A stretch of DNA of 64,000 nucleotides from SURF-28 sp034521465 (GCA_034521465.1 JAXHMN010000011.1:124001-188000), one strand, 5' to 3'; counted from the stretch's first letter, positions 20,668-31,232 are shown. The notes: generated by a model from the letters alone, not told the origin. Translations and numbers: made by a program.

Positions 20668-21143
20668 ATGAAGATTTGTGACATACTTTCCGTAAAGCAT
20701 ATCAAAGCAGAACTTGAGGCCGATTCCAAAGATGCTCTAATAAATGAGTTGGTTGATCTCCTTAAAGATGAAGGATCGGTGAAAGATTTAGATGAGATAA
20801 AACGATGCGTTCTTGAACGAGAGCAAATTATGTCCACCGGCGTGGGCAAAGGATTTGCAATTCCTCATGCAAAAACTACCGCCGTTAAAGGCATTATTGC
20901 TTGCTTCGCAAAATCCAAGAAAGGAATCTGGAATTTAATTCACTTGACGGTGAGCCGGTTCACTTAGTTTTTCTCTTGATCGGTCAGGATAATTTAATAG
21001 GTCCGCACATTAAAATGTTGAGCCGTATTTCAAGAATGATGAATAAGGACGAATTTAGAGAAGCTCTTCTTAACGCAAACACGCCCGAAGAGATATACAA
21101 TACTTTTGAAGAAGAAGAAAAGAAGTATTTCGAACTAAAATAA
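20668..21143 (+). CDS. PTS fructose-type IIA/PtsN domain protein (frameshifted)
   Basis: About 158 residues of a PTS EIIA type 2 domain (PtsN-like). The phosphoacceptor His is in GKGFAIPHAKT, and the fold continues after a +1 shift near 20925 as LDGEPVHLVFLLIGQDN and HIKMLSRISRMM. No permease genes lie nearby, so a regulatory role like that of nitrogen-PTS EIIA is more likely than sugar transport. It is first gene of a likely operon with hisS, a hypothetical gene and rlmB. Confidence 0.85.
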
Positions 21144-21173
21144 AAGATTATTCACTAACGGTTTATTCGAACT

Positions 21174-22435
21174 ATGATAAAAGCAATTACCGGTACAAAA
21201 GATATTCTTCCGGAAGAGGTAGTGAAGTGGAGATATCTCGAAAAAATAGTACATGATGTATTCGAAAAATTCGGTTACAAAGAAATTAGAACCCGGTTTT
21301 CGAAGAAACTGCACTTTTTGCAAGGGGTATCGGCGAAGCAACCGATATCGTAAGTAAAGAGATGTACACATTTCTCGATAGAGGAGAAACCAGCATAACA
21401 CTAAAACCGGAAATGACTGCTTCGGTTGTGCGTGCTTATCTGGAGCATTCGCTTGGCAAACAGCAAGTGCTGAATAAACTATATTACATTTCACCGATGT
21501 TCAGACAAGAAAGACCGCAAGCAGGAAGGTTCAGACAGTTTAACCAATTTGGCGCCGAGGCATTGGGAAGTGAAGATCCGTCTCTGGATGCAGAAATGAT
21601 TATAATGTCTTACGACATATTAAAAGAATTAGGACTGAAAGACTTAACGATAAAAATCAATTCACTCGGTGTCCCAAAATCTCGGGAGAAGTACAAAAAA
21701 CTTTTGCGTGAATATTTGGAGGGAAGATTAGACGAACTTTCCGAAGAGAGTAAAAAGCGAGTTGAAACAAATATACTAAGAGTTCTAGACAGCAAAGATG
21801 AACGCGATATAAAAGTTGTTGAAGATGCACCGATGCTAATTGAACATCTCGATGACGAATCACTCGAGCATTTTGAAAAAGTAAAACAGATACTACTTTC
21901 TGCCGGCGTCTCTTTTGAAATTGATCCAAAACTCGTTAGGGGATTGGACTATTATACTCACACAACTTTTGAATTAATTAGTGGAAAAGTCGGATCGCAA
22001 AGCGCTTTGCTTGGTGGTGGAAGATATGATAACTTAGTCGAGGAACTCGGCGGAAAATCAACGCCCGGAGTCGGTTTTGCAGCCGGAATTGAACGGATAC
22101 TTTTAGCGTGTGAAAATGAAGCTTGTCTCAATTTACCGGAACAAAAATTAGATGTTTACTTTGTTCGTTTAGATAAAGAACTTGCTAAACAAACATACGA
22201 TCTATCTTTATTGTTCAGAAGAAAAGGATTGAATGTAGAACTCGATTATGCACTAAGAAGTGTTAAAGCACAAATGCGCGAAGCAAATAAATTGAACGCC
22301 CGGTTTGTTCTTTTCTTCGGCGGTGAAGAATATGAGAATGATAAAATTCGTTTAAAGAATATGGAAACAAGTGAAGAACAGACTTTAGAATTAACAAATG
22401 TCGAAGGTATTTTAAAAACTATTAAAGGTGCATAG
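21174..22435 (+). CDS. hisS: Histidyl-tRNA synthetase (frameshifted)
   Basis: About 420 residues, class II synthetase charging tRNA-His. The true start is ATG 21174 (IKAITGTKDILPEE). The first 60 codons are separated from the rest by an indel near 21300. Class II motif 2 is FRQERPQAGRFRQFNQFG, and the His-binding motifs LVRGLDYYTHTTFE and GGGRYDNLVEELGG are present. A C-terminal anticodon-binding domain is seen with RSVKAQMREANKLNARF. As this gene is essential, the break must be a sequence error. Its stop overlaps the next GTG start by one base. Confidence 0.95.
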
Positions 22436-22947
22436 TGCCTCTTAAAAAACCGAAAGATTTACCGAAGATTCCCAAAGCCCGACAAAAAAAAGCAGAGAAT
22501 GCTTTAGCCGCCATTCCAGAGCCGAAAGAGGATAAAATTGAATATAAGTGTAAAGCTTTTTTTGATTATGATAATACAACAAAAAAGCAATATGTAGTTT
22601 TTGCAATCGAAACGACAGCCGAATTTACAAGTTTTGTTTATGAAGTTTCTCTCGATGTTATAAAGGATAAAAGAGAAATATTGGTCGTGTTGATGGGTTT
22701 AAAAGCATTAACGAACATGGCGCCGAATGTTCAACCGGCGCGAACTGAAATTCCGTTTGAAGATTTAGTCGGTGATTATACAGTTAAGGTCGTAAAACAA
22801 GACGGTGCAATAAACGCTGCGGATTATAAAATCAATTTATTTAAGAAAGAGATCAAACTTCTTAAAGAATACAAACCAAAAAAGAAAAACAATCGTCTCT
22901 TCTGCAAGTTTGAGGTTGCCGAAGATGAGTTTAGGTTTGGTGGTTAG
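22435..22947 (+). CDS. Conserved-looking hypothetical protein downstream of hisS
   Basis: 170 residues, intact, with a GTG start overlapping the hisS stop (TAGTG). The N-terminus is basic and proline-rich (MPLKKPKDLPKIPKARQ), and the rest alternates beta-like strands (CKAFFDYDNTTKKQYVVFAIE). No signal peptide or motif is visible. The tight coupling suggests a cytosolic protein co-expressed with hisS. Function unknown. Confidence 0.65.
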   Translation: MPLKKPKDLPKIPKARQKKAENALAAIPEPKEDKIEYKCKAFFDYDNTTKKQYVVFAIETTAEFTSFVYEVSLDVIKDKREILVVLMGLKALTNMAPNVQPARTEIPFEDLVGDYTVKVVKQDGAINAADYKINLFKKEIKLLKEYKPKKKNNRLFCKFEVAEDEFRFGG

Positions 22948-23022
22948 CCCACGGTTTAGAACGCGTGCGGTTAATGCGTCCAATGATAATTCCGAATTAA
23001 ATTAACCGTTTCAAAGCGAGAT

Positions 23023-23047
23023 GGGCTTTACAAAGTGATGAAAGCCC
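23023..23047. repeat. Hairpin between the hypothetical gene and rlmB
   Basis: A perfect 7-bp inverted repeat (GGGCTTT / AAAGCCC, loop 11 nt) in the 117-base gap. No T run follows on the plus strand; it could still attenuate or process the transcript. Confidence 0.4.
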
Positions 23048-23064
23048 AAATAAGTTGCTTTGGA

Positions 23065-23790
23065 ATGAAATAAATTACCGTCGTAAACTGCGGAAGCAAT
23101 GATAAGAATGTCCGGAACAAGAAATTGAACAGATTCTGATCCCTTTTGGAGCAAAAGGGAGCTTTTACAACGAACTAAAATCTACCGCAAAGAAAAACAA
23201 GATAAAGATTTCCGAACTTCCCACAAATAAATTTCAACAGCTCAGAAAAAGGCAACAACACTACAAGGTGTAATAGCAAACATTGCTGGATTTCACTTTC
23301 TCGTCAGTAGAGGAAATATTGAAAAGCTGTAAAGAGAAAAAGAACCCGCGTTTACTTTTGTTAGACTCCATACAAGATCCGCAGAATCTCGGAGCAATAT
23401 TACGAAGCGCAGAATGTTTCGGTGTAGATGGAGTTTTAATCACCACTCATCAAAGTTCACCGATTACCGAAACAGTTGAAAAAACTTCTGCCGGAGCGAT
23501 TAATCATTTAAAGATTGCTAAGGTCACAAATCTTGTGCAAGAAATGAAATTTTTGAAAGAAAATGGATTTTGGATTGTTGGTTCAACTCTATGAAAATTC
23601 TCAAGATTATACTTCAGTAGATTACAACATGCCAATCGCACTGGTGATGGGAAATGAAGAAAAAGGTATTCGCAAACTTGTCGCAGAAAACTGCGACTTC
23701 CTCGTTCACATCCCGATGAAAGGTGAAATCCAATCGCTTAACGTTTCTGTTGCCGCGGGGATTTTGTTGGCGGAAATTTGTAAATCATAA
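23065..23790 (+). CDS. SpoU/TrmH-type RNA 2'-O-ribose methyltransferase, RlmB-like (frameshifted)
   Basis: A SPOUT methyltransferase. Seen across frames: IEQILIPFGAKGSFY and ISELPTNKFQQL (N-terminal substrate domain), LQGVIANIAGFHF, LLLDSIQDPQNLGAILRSAE (motif 1), VMGNEEKGIRKL (motif 2) and IPMKGEIQSLNVSVAAGILL (motif 3, SAM knot). This pattern matches 23S rRNA (Gm2251-type) RlmB. The first 60 bases are the least certain: several indels must lie between 23065 and 23120 and no clean start is visible. Further shifts fall near 23265 and 23590. The total length fits RlmB (about 242 residues). Confidence 0.75.
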
Positions 23791-23839
23791 AACATCTTCT
23801 AAATCGAAATAGAATTCAATAATGAAGTCCGACCAACGA

Positions 23840-23874
23840 AAGAAGCCCAACTTTTTGAAAAAGTTGGGCTTCTT
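23840..23874. repeat. Palindrome AAGAAGCCCAACTTTT, copy A
   Basis: A perfect 16-bp stem with a 3-nt loop. A near-identical palindrome occurs at 24380-24413. It lies 50 bases after the rlmB stop and may act as a terminator, but the duplication points to a dispersed palindromic element. Confidence 0.7.
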
Positions 23875-23940
23875 AAACTCACCAAAAGCAATATTCGATT
23901 TACAGATATTCTTGATCTTACTCTTAATCCTAATCTTACT

Positions 23941-24340
23941 CGCCTTGATTACAGACTAAAACAAATAGACAACGACGGCACATTTGCATATTCAAAAATA
24001 GTCACGGTTGATCTCACTACAATAACATAGTGTGGATGATCGATGTTGTTTATGAATTTGCCTTAGAGCAAAATTACCCGAATCCGTTTAATCCAAGTAC
24101 AACAATAAAGTTTACAGTACCCTCGGATGTGAAAGGTCAAACGTCAGACGTCAGACGTGAAATTGGTTGTTTACGATATCCTCGGAAGAGAAGCGGCAAC
24201 ACTCGTAAACCTAAAAACTTCAGCCCGGTAATCACGAAGTAACTTTTGATGCGAGCAACCTTTCCAGCGGAATTTATTTTTATAGAATTAATGTAGGTGA
24301 TAAATTTAATTCAGTAAAGAAGATGTTGATTGTTAAGTGA
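23941..24340 (+). pseudogene. Remnant of a T9SS-sorted protein (C-terminal sorting domain)
   Basis: Only the 3' end of a secreted-protein gene is present. RLDYRLKQIDNDGTF precedes a stop; then come LEQNYPNPFNPSTTIKFTVP, LVVYDILGREAATLVN, and SNLSSGIYFYRINVGDK ending in KKMLIVK at 24338. This is the FlgD-like/type A sorting domain recognised by the type IX secretion system in Ignavibacteria. Three frames are needed and no upstream passenger domain exists before the palindrome, so it is a true truncation in addition to possible indels. The short run TCAAACGTCAGACGTCAGAC in the linker is a small tandem repeat. Confidence 0.75.
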
Positions 24341-24379
24341 CAAGTTTACAAAGTTAGTAATAGATTAGGCATTTCAACA

Positions 24380-24413
24380 AGAAGCCCAACTTCTTCAAAG
24401 AAGTTGGGCTTCT
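24380..24413. repeat. Palindrome AGAAGCCCAACTTCTT, copy B
   Basis: A perfect 16-bp stem with a 2-nt centre, differing from copy A mainly by T/C changes at the inner end. The two copies flank the sorting-domain remnant about 540 bases apart. Confidence 0.7.
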
Positions 24414-24476
24414 AGTATAAATATTTCTCTACCCAATAAAATAAAGCAGAATCTGTTTAGCAGAAATATGTGCGGG

Positions 24477-24671
24477 CTAACCCAAAATTTCTTTTACTCG
24501 TCCGACTTCACCTGTTTCCAACCGGACTTTTATTCCGTGAGGGTGTTTGGATGATTTCGTGAGAATCTCTTTTACCGTACCTTCGGTTAATTTATTGCTT
24601 TGTTGGTCTTCCTTCAAAACAATTGCAACTTGCAATCCCGCTTGAATATTTTTACGGATTTTTGAATCCAT
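24477..24671 (-). CDS. ywbE: YwbE family protein
   Basis: A 64-residue basic protein whose sequence follows the YwbE (DUF2196) pattern: IQAGLQVAIVLKEDQQS, LTEGTVKEILT and HPHGIKVRLETGEVGRV. The fold is a small beta-barrel and its function is unknown. It starts 12 bases after the helicase stop, so both are probably on one mRNA; an RNA-related role is a guess from that context. Intact. Confidence 0.88.
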   Translation of the reverse strand: MDSKIRKNIQAGLQVAIVLKEDQQSNKLTEGTVKEILTKSSKHPHGIKVRLETGEVGRVKEILG

Positions 24672-24683
24672 GATACTTCCTCG

Positions 24684-25961
24684 TCACCTGTTCGTCCAAA
24701 CTTTACTTTTATTATTCTTCCGGCGACTATGTCTCGGTTTTTTAGTCTCGCCGATACCCTTCGAAGTTGTCTTAACAGATTTACTCTTTTTAACCGATGT
24801 TCGAGTGACTTCTTTATTTGAATCGCTTAGTACAAACGGATGATTCGTAATTTCGGGGATAGGCTTGGAAATAAGCTTGTTTATATCTTTTAAATAAGCT
24901 TTCTCTTCCGTATCGCAAAGTGAAAGTGCTACTCCACCCAATCCGGCTCGTCCTGTTCGCCCGATTCGATGAACGTACGTTTCGGGAATATTCGGGATCT
25001 CAAAATTTATAACGTGTGAAAGTTCGTCAATATCAATTCCCCGCGCAGCAATATCAGTTGCAACTAGGACTCTAGTTTGCTTCGCTTTAAAATTATTCAA
25101 AGCACGTTGCCGTGCATTCTGTGATTTATTTCCGTGAATTGCTTCGGCAAATATTTTCGCTTTATTCAACGTTCTGGCAACAACGTCCGCACCGTGTTTT
25201 GTTCTTGTAAATACCAGCGCTGATTCGATGGCCGGGTTTTTCAGTAAATGAATAAGAAGTGCCTTCTTATCAGATTTCGCGACATAATAAACTTGCTGTT
25301 TAATTATTTCGACAGTCAATGAATCCGGCGTAACTTCTACTTTTACCGGGTTAACTAAGATTTTGTTGGCAAGCTTAACTATTTCGGGCGGCATTGTAGC
25401 GGAAAAAAATAATGATTGCCGCTTTGACGGTAATTTTGAAATTATCTTTTTCACATCGTTGATGAACCCCATATCCAGCATTCGATCGGCTTCGTCTAAA
25501 ACAAATAGTTTTATATCGCGCAAACTAATATAATTTTGATCGATTAGATCAAGTAATCTGCCCGGGGTAGCAACTAATATATCAACACCGGCTCGTAATT
25601 TATCTGTCTGTGATTTTTGCGGAACACCTCCGAAAACTACAACGTTCTTCAGTCCGGTATGTTTACCGTAAGCATCAAAACTTTCTCCGATTTGAACTGC
25701 GAGTTCTCTTGTCGGTGTAACAATGAGCGAATGAATAATTCTTCTTTTGTTTGTGTTCGATTTTTCATTATGAAGAATTTGTAAAATAGGGACGGCGAAT
25801 GCCGCAGTTTTTCCCGTACCGGTTTGTGCACATCCCAGTAAATCTTTTCGTTCAAGAATAATGGGAATTGCCTGTTGCTGTATGGGGGTTGGTACTGTGT
25901 AATTTTCTTCGGCAAGCGCTTTTTTTATAGGTTTTATGAGATTTAGTTTTTCAAATGACAT
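24684..25961 (-). CDS. DEAD-box RNA helicase, RhlE-like
   Basis: 425 residues, intact. Q motif PTPIQ (24-28), Walker A AQTGTGKT (45-52), PTRELAVQ, TPGRLLD, DEADRMLDMGF, the SAT motif in LFFSATMPPEIV, VATDIAARGID and HRIGRTGRAG are all present. A basic lysine/arginine-rich tail of about 45 residues follows the core, as in RhlE-type helicases acting on ribosomal or messenger RNA. It is cotranscribed with ywbE. Confidence 0.93.
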   Translation of the reverse strand: MSFEKLNLIKPIKKALAEENYTVPTPIQQQAIPIILERKDLLGCAQTGTGKTAAFAVPILQILHNEKSNTNKRRIIHSLIVTPTRELAVQIGESFDAYGKHTGLKNVVVFGGVPQKSQTDKLRAGVDILVATPGRLLDLIDQNYISLRDIKLFVLDEADRMLDMGFINDVKKIISKLPSKRQSLFFSATMPPEIVKLANKILVNPVKVEVTPDSLTVEIIKQQVYYVAKSDKKALLIHLLKNPAIESALVFTRTKHGADVVARTLNKAKIFAEAIHGNKSQNARQRALNNFKAKQTRVLVATDIAARGIDIDELSHVINFEIPNIPETYVHRIGRTGRAGLGGVALSLCDTEEKAYLKDINKLISKPIPEITNHPFVLSDSNKEVTRTSVKKSKSVKTTSKGIGETKKPRHSRRKNNKSKVWTNR

Positions 25962-26220
25962 TTGTTTCTATTTCCTTTTATAACGGGTTGTTAAATTTTA
26001 TTTTGTTTTGATCAGCAGTGAAATGAATGAATTTCTATTAAAGAATTGCAAACAAGGTATGTTACTGAAGCAGTACAAATATTTTCGTTGTAAAATTAGC
26101 TTAAATATTTGCCATCTCAAAATAGTATTATTCTTGTGAGACAATTAAAAGACACCATAACTTGTTATAAAATATTTTTTATATTCCAACATAAAAATTA
26201 AAACAACTATGGAGTAACAG

Positions 26221-27000
26221 ATGAAACATATATACGCAATTTTATTAGTATTGATTACCACTTCATTTGTAGCAGCTCAAGAGTCAAGAAAAATAATCGA
26301 TCTAACTTACGCCTTTGATGAAAACACAATCTATTGGCCAACTCAAGAGGGATTCCAGTTGATTGAGGATTTTCACTGGCGATGACTAGAAAAAGGTTAC
26401 TTCTATTCATCGTACGGTTTTAAAACTGCCGAACACGGCGGCACTCATTTAGATGCCCGATTCATTTTTATAAGGATAGATATACTTCCGATGAAATACC
26501 TCTCGAAAAGTTTATTGGTCAGGCAATTGTAATTGATGCTTCGGATGAGTGTGCGGAAAATAGAGACTATCTATTCGGGGCTGCTGACTTTGAAAAATGG
26601 GAAGCAGAGCATGGCAGGATTCCCGACGGATCAATTGTCTTGCTCAAAAGCGGTTATGGAAAATATTGGCCCGATAGAGAAAAGTATATGGGTACAGCCG
26701 AGCGCGGTGAAGAAGCGGTTGCTAAACTTCATTTTCCCGGACTTAGTGAGAAAGGTGCCAAATGGCTGGTTGAAGAAAGGAACATCAAAGTTGTTGGAAT
26801 AGATACACCTAGCATTGACTACGGACAGTCAAAATACTTGAAGCGCATGTTGTGCTTTGTGCGAAGCGAACACCCTGATTATTGAAAACGTCGCTAATCT
26901 CGATCAACTTCCCCCAAAAGGATTTGAGGTGATAGCTCTCCCGATGAAAATAAAAGGCGGCAGCGGCGGGCCAACTAGAGTAATCGCATTGTTTGATTAA
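26221..27000 (+). CDS. Cyclase family protein (kynurenine formamidase-like), exported (frameshifted)
   Basis: About 258 residues, metal-dependent hydrolase of the cyclase family (PF04199). The signal peptide is ATG 26221 ... VLITTSFVAAQ. The metal-binding signature HGGTHLDA[P]IHF is near 26435-26475 and FEVIALPMKIKGGSGGPTR near the C-terminus. An in-frame TGA and shifts near 26375-26395, 26465 and 26855-26870 break the frame; repair gives the usual WMTEKGYFYSSYGF. The family includes arylformamidases; secreted members in Bacteroidota have unknown substrates. The gene is monocistronic. Confidence 0.82.
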
Positions 27001-27182
27001 ACAAATTCTCTATTTGTCATTAGTATATACTCTAACTCAAATAGATCATTCATTTCTTTGAAAGGTTGCAGTTATAATTTCAATTGTTTTCATCAACTGC
27101 AACCTTATTATTTTTACAAAATTTCTTAATTTGGATACAAAGGTTTTATTAAACTTATTGTAAACAGATTAAGGAGTTAAAG

Positions 27183-29335
27183 ATGTTTTCCTTCCGGGTA
27201 TTTTCTACATTTTTCTTCGTTTTGTTTTTGATTACCAAATATCTCTGAAGCACAAAAGAGACAACTATCATATGAACAAGTTTTTCTCAATGAAGGTGAA
27301 AAAATAATTGGATCAACACCTTCACTTCTTGGTTGGTTTGATGCTGGAAACTATCTTGAACGAAATAATGAAGATAGTGTAAATCAAATCCTAAAAGTAA
27401 ACGCAGTAAACGGAGAGTCAACCGTTCTGGTTGCATTTTGATAAAATCTCGGAAATTTTACCGGAATACATCAAACTTTCCCGCGATTATAAGTTTACAG
27501 ATGATTATTCTTCGATGATTTTCGTTTATCAAAATGATTTGCATTATATCAATTTTAGACAGCTGATCGCAAGCAATTAACCAATGATGTTGAAGAAGAA
27601 GTTAATCCCCGCTTTTCCCCTGACAATAATTTAATTGCTTACACAAAGAATCGAGATTTATTCTATTATGATATTTCTGCAGATAAAGAATACAGATTAA
27701 CAAACGATGCATCGGAAGTGATTTATAATGGTTTTGCTTCTTGGGTTTATTATGAAGAAATCCTGGGAAGGGGAAGCAGGTATGCTGCATTTTGGTGGTC
27801 GCCGAACAGTGAGTTAATTGCCTTTCTAAGATTTGATGATTCACCGGTCCCCAAATTTCCTATTTACAGATCAGCCGGCAAACATGGCGAGCTCGAATGG
27901 GAACACTATCCTAAAGCGGGTGATCCGCTTCCAAATGTAAAACTCGGAATTGCTTCTACCGAAACAAGTGAGATAACTTGGATTGACATTGACAACAATG
28001 AAGAACACATGGTTGCTTGGCCGTTCTGGTCAGCCGACAGCAAACAATTATTATTTCAATGGCTAAATAGAGATCAGGATAATTTGAAAATTTATTCTGC
28101 AAATTCGCACAATGGTGATATAAAAGAAATTTATAATGAAAAGCAAAAATCATGGATAGAATTCTTTGAAGATATTTATTGTTTCAAAAACGGAAACGGC
28201 TTTATTCTTCGGTCGGATAAAAGCGGGTGGTCACATCTTTATCATTACGATTATACAGGAAAACTTATCAATAGAATTACCGGGGGAAGTTGGGCGGTAA
28301 CCGGAATATCTTATGTAGATGAAACAAACAAAGAAATTTATTTTACCGGATCAAAAAACAAGTCAACCGAAAGTCATCTCTATAAATCAAAATTAGATGG
28401 GAGCGGGTTGAAACAAATCACTAACGAAGCGGGAAGACACAGTGTTAAAGTTTCTCCGGATGGACTATATTATTATGACAGATTCAGCAGCATTACTACG
28501 CCAGCCGTAGTAAATCTGTATAATGGTAACGGAGAAGAAAATCCGTGAATTAGGAAATTCTAAACTCCCGTTTTATGATGAATATGAATTAGGAAAAGTT
28601 GAGCTCTTCACAATCCCGAGCGGTGACGGAATTGAATTGCCGGCTCGTTGGATTCTACCGGCAGATTTCGATAACGCAAAAAAATATCCGGTTCTCTTTA
28701 AAGTTTACGGCGGACCCGGAAGAAATTCCGTAACCAACACTTTTCCTCGGTTATCTGATATGTATTATGCCCAAGAAGGAATAATTATTATTTATGTTGA
28801 TCATCGGGGTTCCGGACATTTTGGCAAAGAGGGAATGTCTCTTATGCACAGGAACTTGGGCAAATGGGAAATGCACGATTATATCGCCGCTGTTAAATGG
28901 CTGAAAGAGAAGTCATTTATTGACACAAGTAAAATTGGTATAACCGGCGGAAGTTACGGCGGTTATGTCACTTCTTTGGCGCTCACACAAGGATCAGATT
29001 ATTTTACCCACGGCATTGCACAATTTTCTGTAACTGATTGGCTGCTCTACGATAATGTTTACACAGAAAGATACATGGATAAACCCGAAGACAATCCCGA
29101 AGGTTATAAAGCCGGTTCAGTCTTTACTTATGTTGATAATTACAAAGGTATGCTGCGCTTAACTCATGGAACTATGGACGATAATGTTCATATGCAAAAT
29201 ACAATTCAGCTAATTGATAAATTAATTGACGCAAATAAAGAATTTGAATTAATGATTTATCCGGGTGAACGTCATGGCGTTCGCGGAGTAAAAAGGAAGC
29301 ACGCAACAAGAGAAACAAATAGTTTTTGGTTCTAA
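27183..29335 (+). CDS. Dipeptidyl peptidase IV (S9B) (frameshifted)
   Basis: About 717 residues, secreted prolyl dipeptidase. Signal-like N-terminus from ATG 27183. The propeller domain includes the S9B active-site helix WVYYEEILGR and FWWSPNSELIAFLRFDD. The alpha/beta-hydrolase domain has the nucleophile GGSYGGY (about 28955), the Asp in HGTMDDNVHM and the His in YPGERHGVR. Shifts fall near 27238, 27440, 27560 and 28545. It removes X-Pro dipeptides from peptides, in line with the M1 aminopeptidase elsewhere in the window and a peptide-feeding life. Single gene. Confidence 0.9.
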
Positions 29336-29390
29336 GCACTTATTGAGTGAAGAGATTGATTAGTAATCCATTTTCTACCACGCATTTTTT

Positions 29391-29504
29391 TAAGTGGGGG
29401 GTATAATTCTTTACCCCTCCCTAAGATTTCACCTCAAATTTATTCGCAACAAAATTCACTTAATTAGCAAAAAATGCGCAAATCTTGCTAAAAAAATCAA
29501 GATT
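29391..29504. repeat. Cluster of inverted repeats between dpp4 and the suf promoter
   Basis: Three hairpins lie here. A GGGGTA / TACCCC hairpin at 29391-29423 is a candidate terminator of the peptidase gene. TTAGCAA / TTGCTAA (29464-29491) overlaps AATCTTG / CAAGATT (29481-29504), so the last two cannot both form. A T-rich tract follows the last one. The 302 bases between peptidase and sufB hold no gene. Confidence 0.45.
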
Positions 29505-29567
29505 AGGAACTTTTTTAGAATTTTTTGGTTTTTATTGGAAAATCAAGAAAAATAAGCACTTATAATC

Positions 29568-29597
29568 TTGACTTTTTTTCCAGATTAGATAGTTTTG
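29568..29597 (+). promoter_or_regulatory. Bacteroidota-type promoter of the suf operon
   Basis: TTG at 29568-29570 and TAGTTTTG at 29590-29597 match the -33 (TTG) and -7 (TAnnTTTG) elements with a 19-base spacer, the consensus distance. The sufB start is 41 bases downstream. Confidence 0.65.
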
Positions 29598-29637
29598 TAA
29601 TACAAAATTAATGAACGAACGAAAGAAGGGAGAATTT

Positions 29638-31135
29638 ATGCCTGAGTACTAAGGATGTTAATGATAAGGTGAAAATTGAGGACTTTGGAAACGAAGAACA
29701 AGCGAAGGCGATTGAAGACCTTACGAAATCCGATTATAAATGGGGATGGGTCACAAATATCGAATCTGACACGGCTCCTAAGGGATTGAATGAACAGGCA
29801 ATACGCTTTATTTCAGCTAAAAAGGAAGAACCGGAATGGATGTTGAATTGGCGGTTGAAAGCTTATAAACACTTTCTGACGATGAAAGAACCGCATTGGT
29901 TAAATGGAAAATATCCTCCGATAGATCTTCAGAATATCAGCTATTATTCCGCACCAAAGAAAAAACCACAATTAGACAGCTTGGATGAAGCTGATCCGGA
30001 ACTAATTGAAACATTTGAAAAATTAGGAATCCCTTTAGACGAACAAAAAAGATTAGCCGGAGTTGCGGTTGATGCGGTTTTCGATTCGGTTTCGGTTGCC
30101 ACAACTTTTAGAAAAGAGTTGGCCGAAAAAGGAGTAATCTTCTGTTCAATTTCCGAAGCTATTAGAGAGCATCCTGAATTAGTTAAAAAGTATTTGGGAT
30201 CTGTTGTACCTCAAGGTGATAACTTTTATGCAGCATTAAACTCTGCGGTTTTCACAGACGGGTCATTCGTTTATATTCCTAAAGGTGTTCGTTGCCCAAT
30301 GGAACTTTCAACCTATTTTAGAATTAACGCTCAAGATACCGGGCAATTTGAACGTACTTTAATTATAGCCGACGAAGGTGCTTATGTTAGTTATCTCGAA
30401 GGTTGTACCGCTCCTTTAAGAGATGAGAATCAATTACATGCCGCAGTGGTTGAACTTATTACATTGGATGATGCTGAAATTAAATACTCAACCGTACAGA
30501 ATTGGTATCCCGGTAGTAAAGAAGGAAAAGGCGGAATTTATAATTTTGTGACCAAACGCGGAGCATGCAGAGGTAAAAATTCAAAGATAAGCTGGACGCA
30601 AGTCGAAACCGGCTCTGCAATAACCTGGAAATATCCGAGCTGTATTTTACAAGGCGACAACTCAGTCGGCGAATTTTATTCGATTGCTGTTACAAATAAC
30701 TATCAGCAGGCGGATACCGGTACGAAGATGATTCACTTAGGAAAGAACACCAAGAGTACAATTATTTCGAAAGGTATATCAGCCGGTAAGAGTCAAAACT
30801 CATATCGTGGATTAGTTAAAGTTGGTAAGAATGCAGAGAATGCACGAAACTTCTCGCAATGCGATTCAATGTTAATGGGTAACAGATGCGGAGCGCATAC
30901 ATTTCCATACATCGAAATTGATAACAAATCCGCTCAAGTTGAGCACGAAGCAACAACTTCAAAAGTAGGCGAAGAGCAGATTTTCTATTTGAATCAAAGA
31001 GGAATTGATGAAGAAGATGCAATCAACTTGATTGTTAACGGGTTCTGTAAAGAAGTCTTTAACGAGCTTCCGATGGAATTTGCGGTAGAAGCACAGAAGT
31101 TGTTGGCTATTTCACTTGAAGGTTCGGTTGGATAA
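29638..31135 (+). CDS. sufB: Fe-S cluster scaffold SufB
   Basis: About 498 residues. SufB is the scaffold component of the SufBC2D complex. Characteristic are GVRCPMELSTYFRINA, EGCTAPLRDENQLHAAVVE, and SQCDSMLMGNRCGAHTFPY with the cluster cysteine, and a C-terminal EHEATTSKVGEEQIFYL. The start is ATG 29638 behind an AAGGGAG SD site. One base is missing after the third codon, after which STKDVNDKV leads into the main frame. First gene of the suf operon. Confidence 0.95.
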
Positions 31136-31143
31136 AAATTAAT

Positions 31144-31232
31144 ACGAGTAAGATTAAGAGTAGGATTATGATTAAGGTCATTGGGGAAATGAGTAATAAA
31201 TCTTAATCGTACTCTTAATCATAATCTCACTC
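31144..31232. repeat. Inverted GAGTAAGATTA-type repeat between sufB and sufC
   Basis: Two arms of about 32 bases (31144-31177 and 31198-31232) are inverted copies of a low-complexity motif built of GAGTA, AGATTA and TGATTA units, separated by about 20 bases. The same motif occurs at 23914-23942 in the sorting-domain remnant. It fills most of the 142-base sufB-sufC gap and would form a long imperfect hairpin in the mRNA. Confidence 0.55.

Noticed and set aside
26375..26400. In-frame TGA in the cyclase gene as possible recoding (selenocysteine or alternative code)
   Set aside because: Adjacent frames must also be joined to recover the family motif, and many other genes in the window end normally in TGA. 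An indel cluster is the simpler reading.
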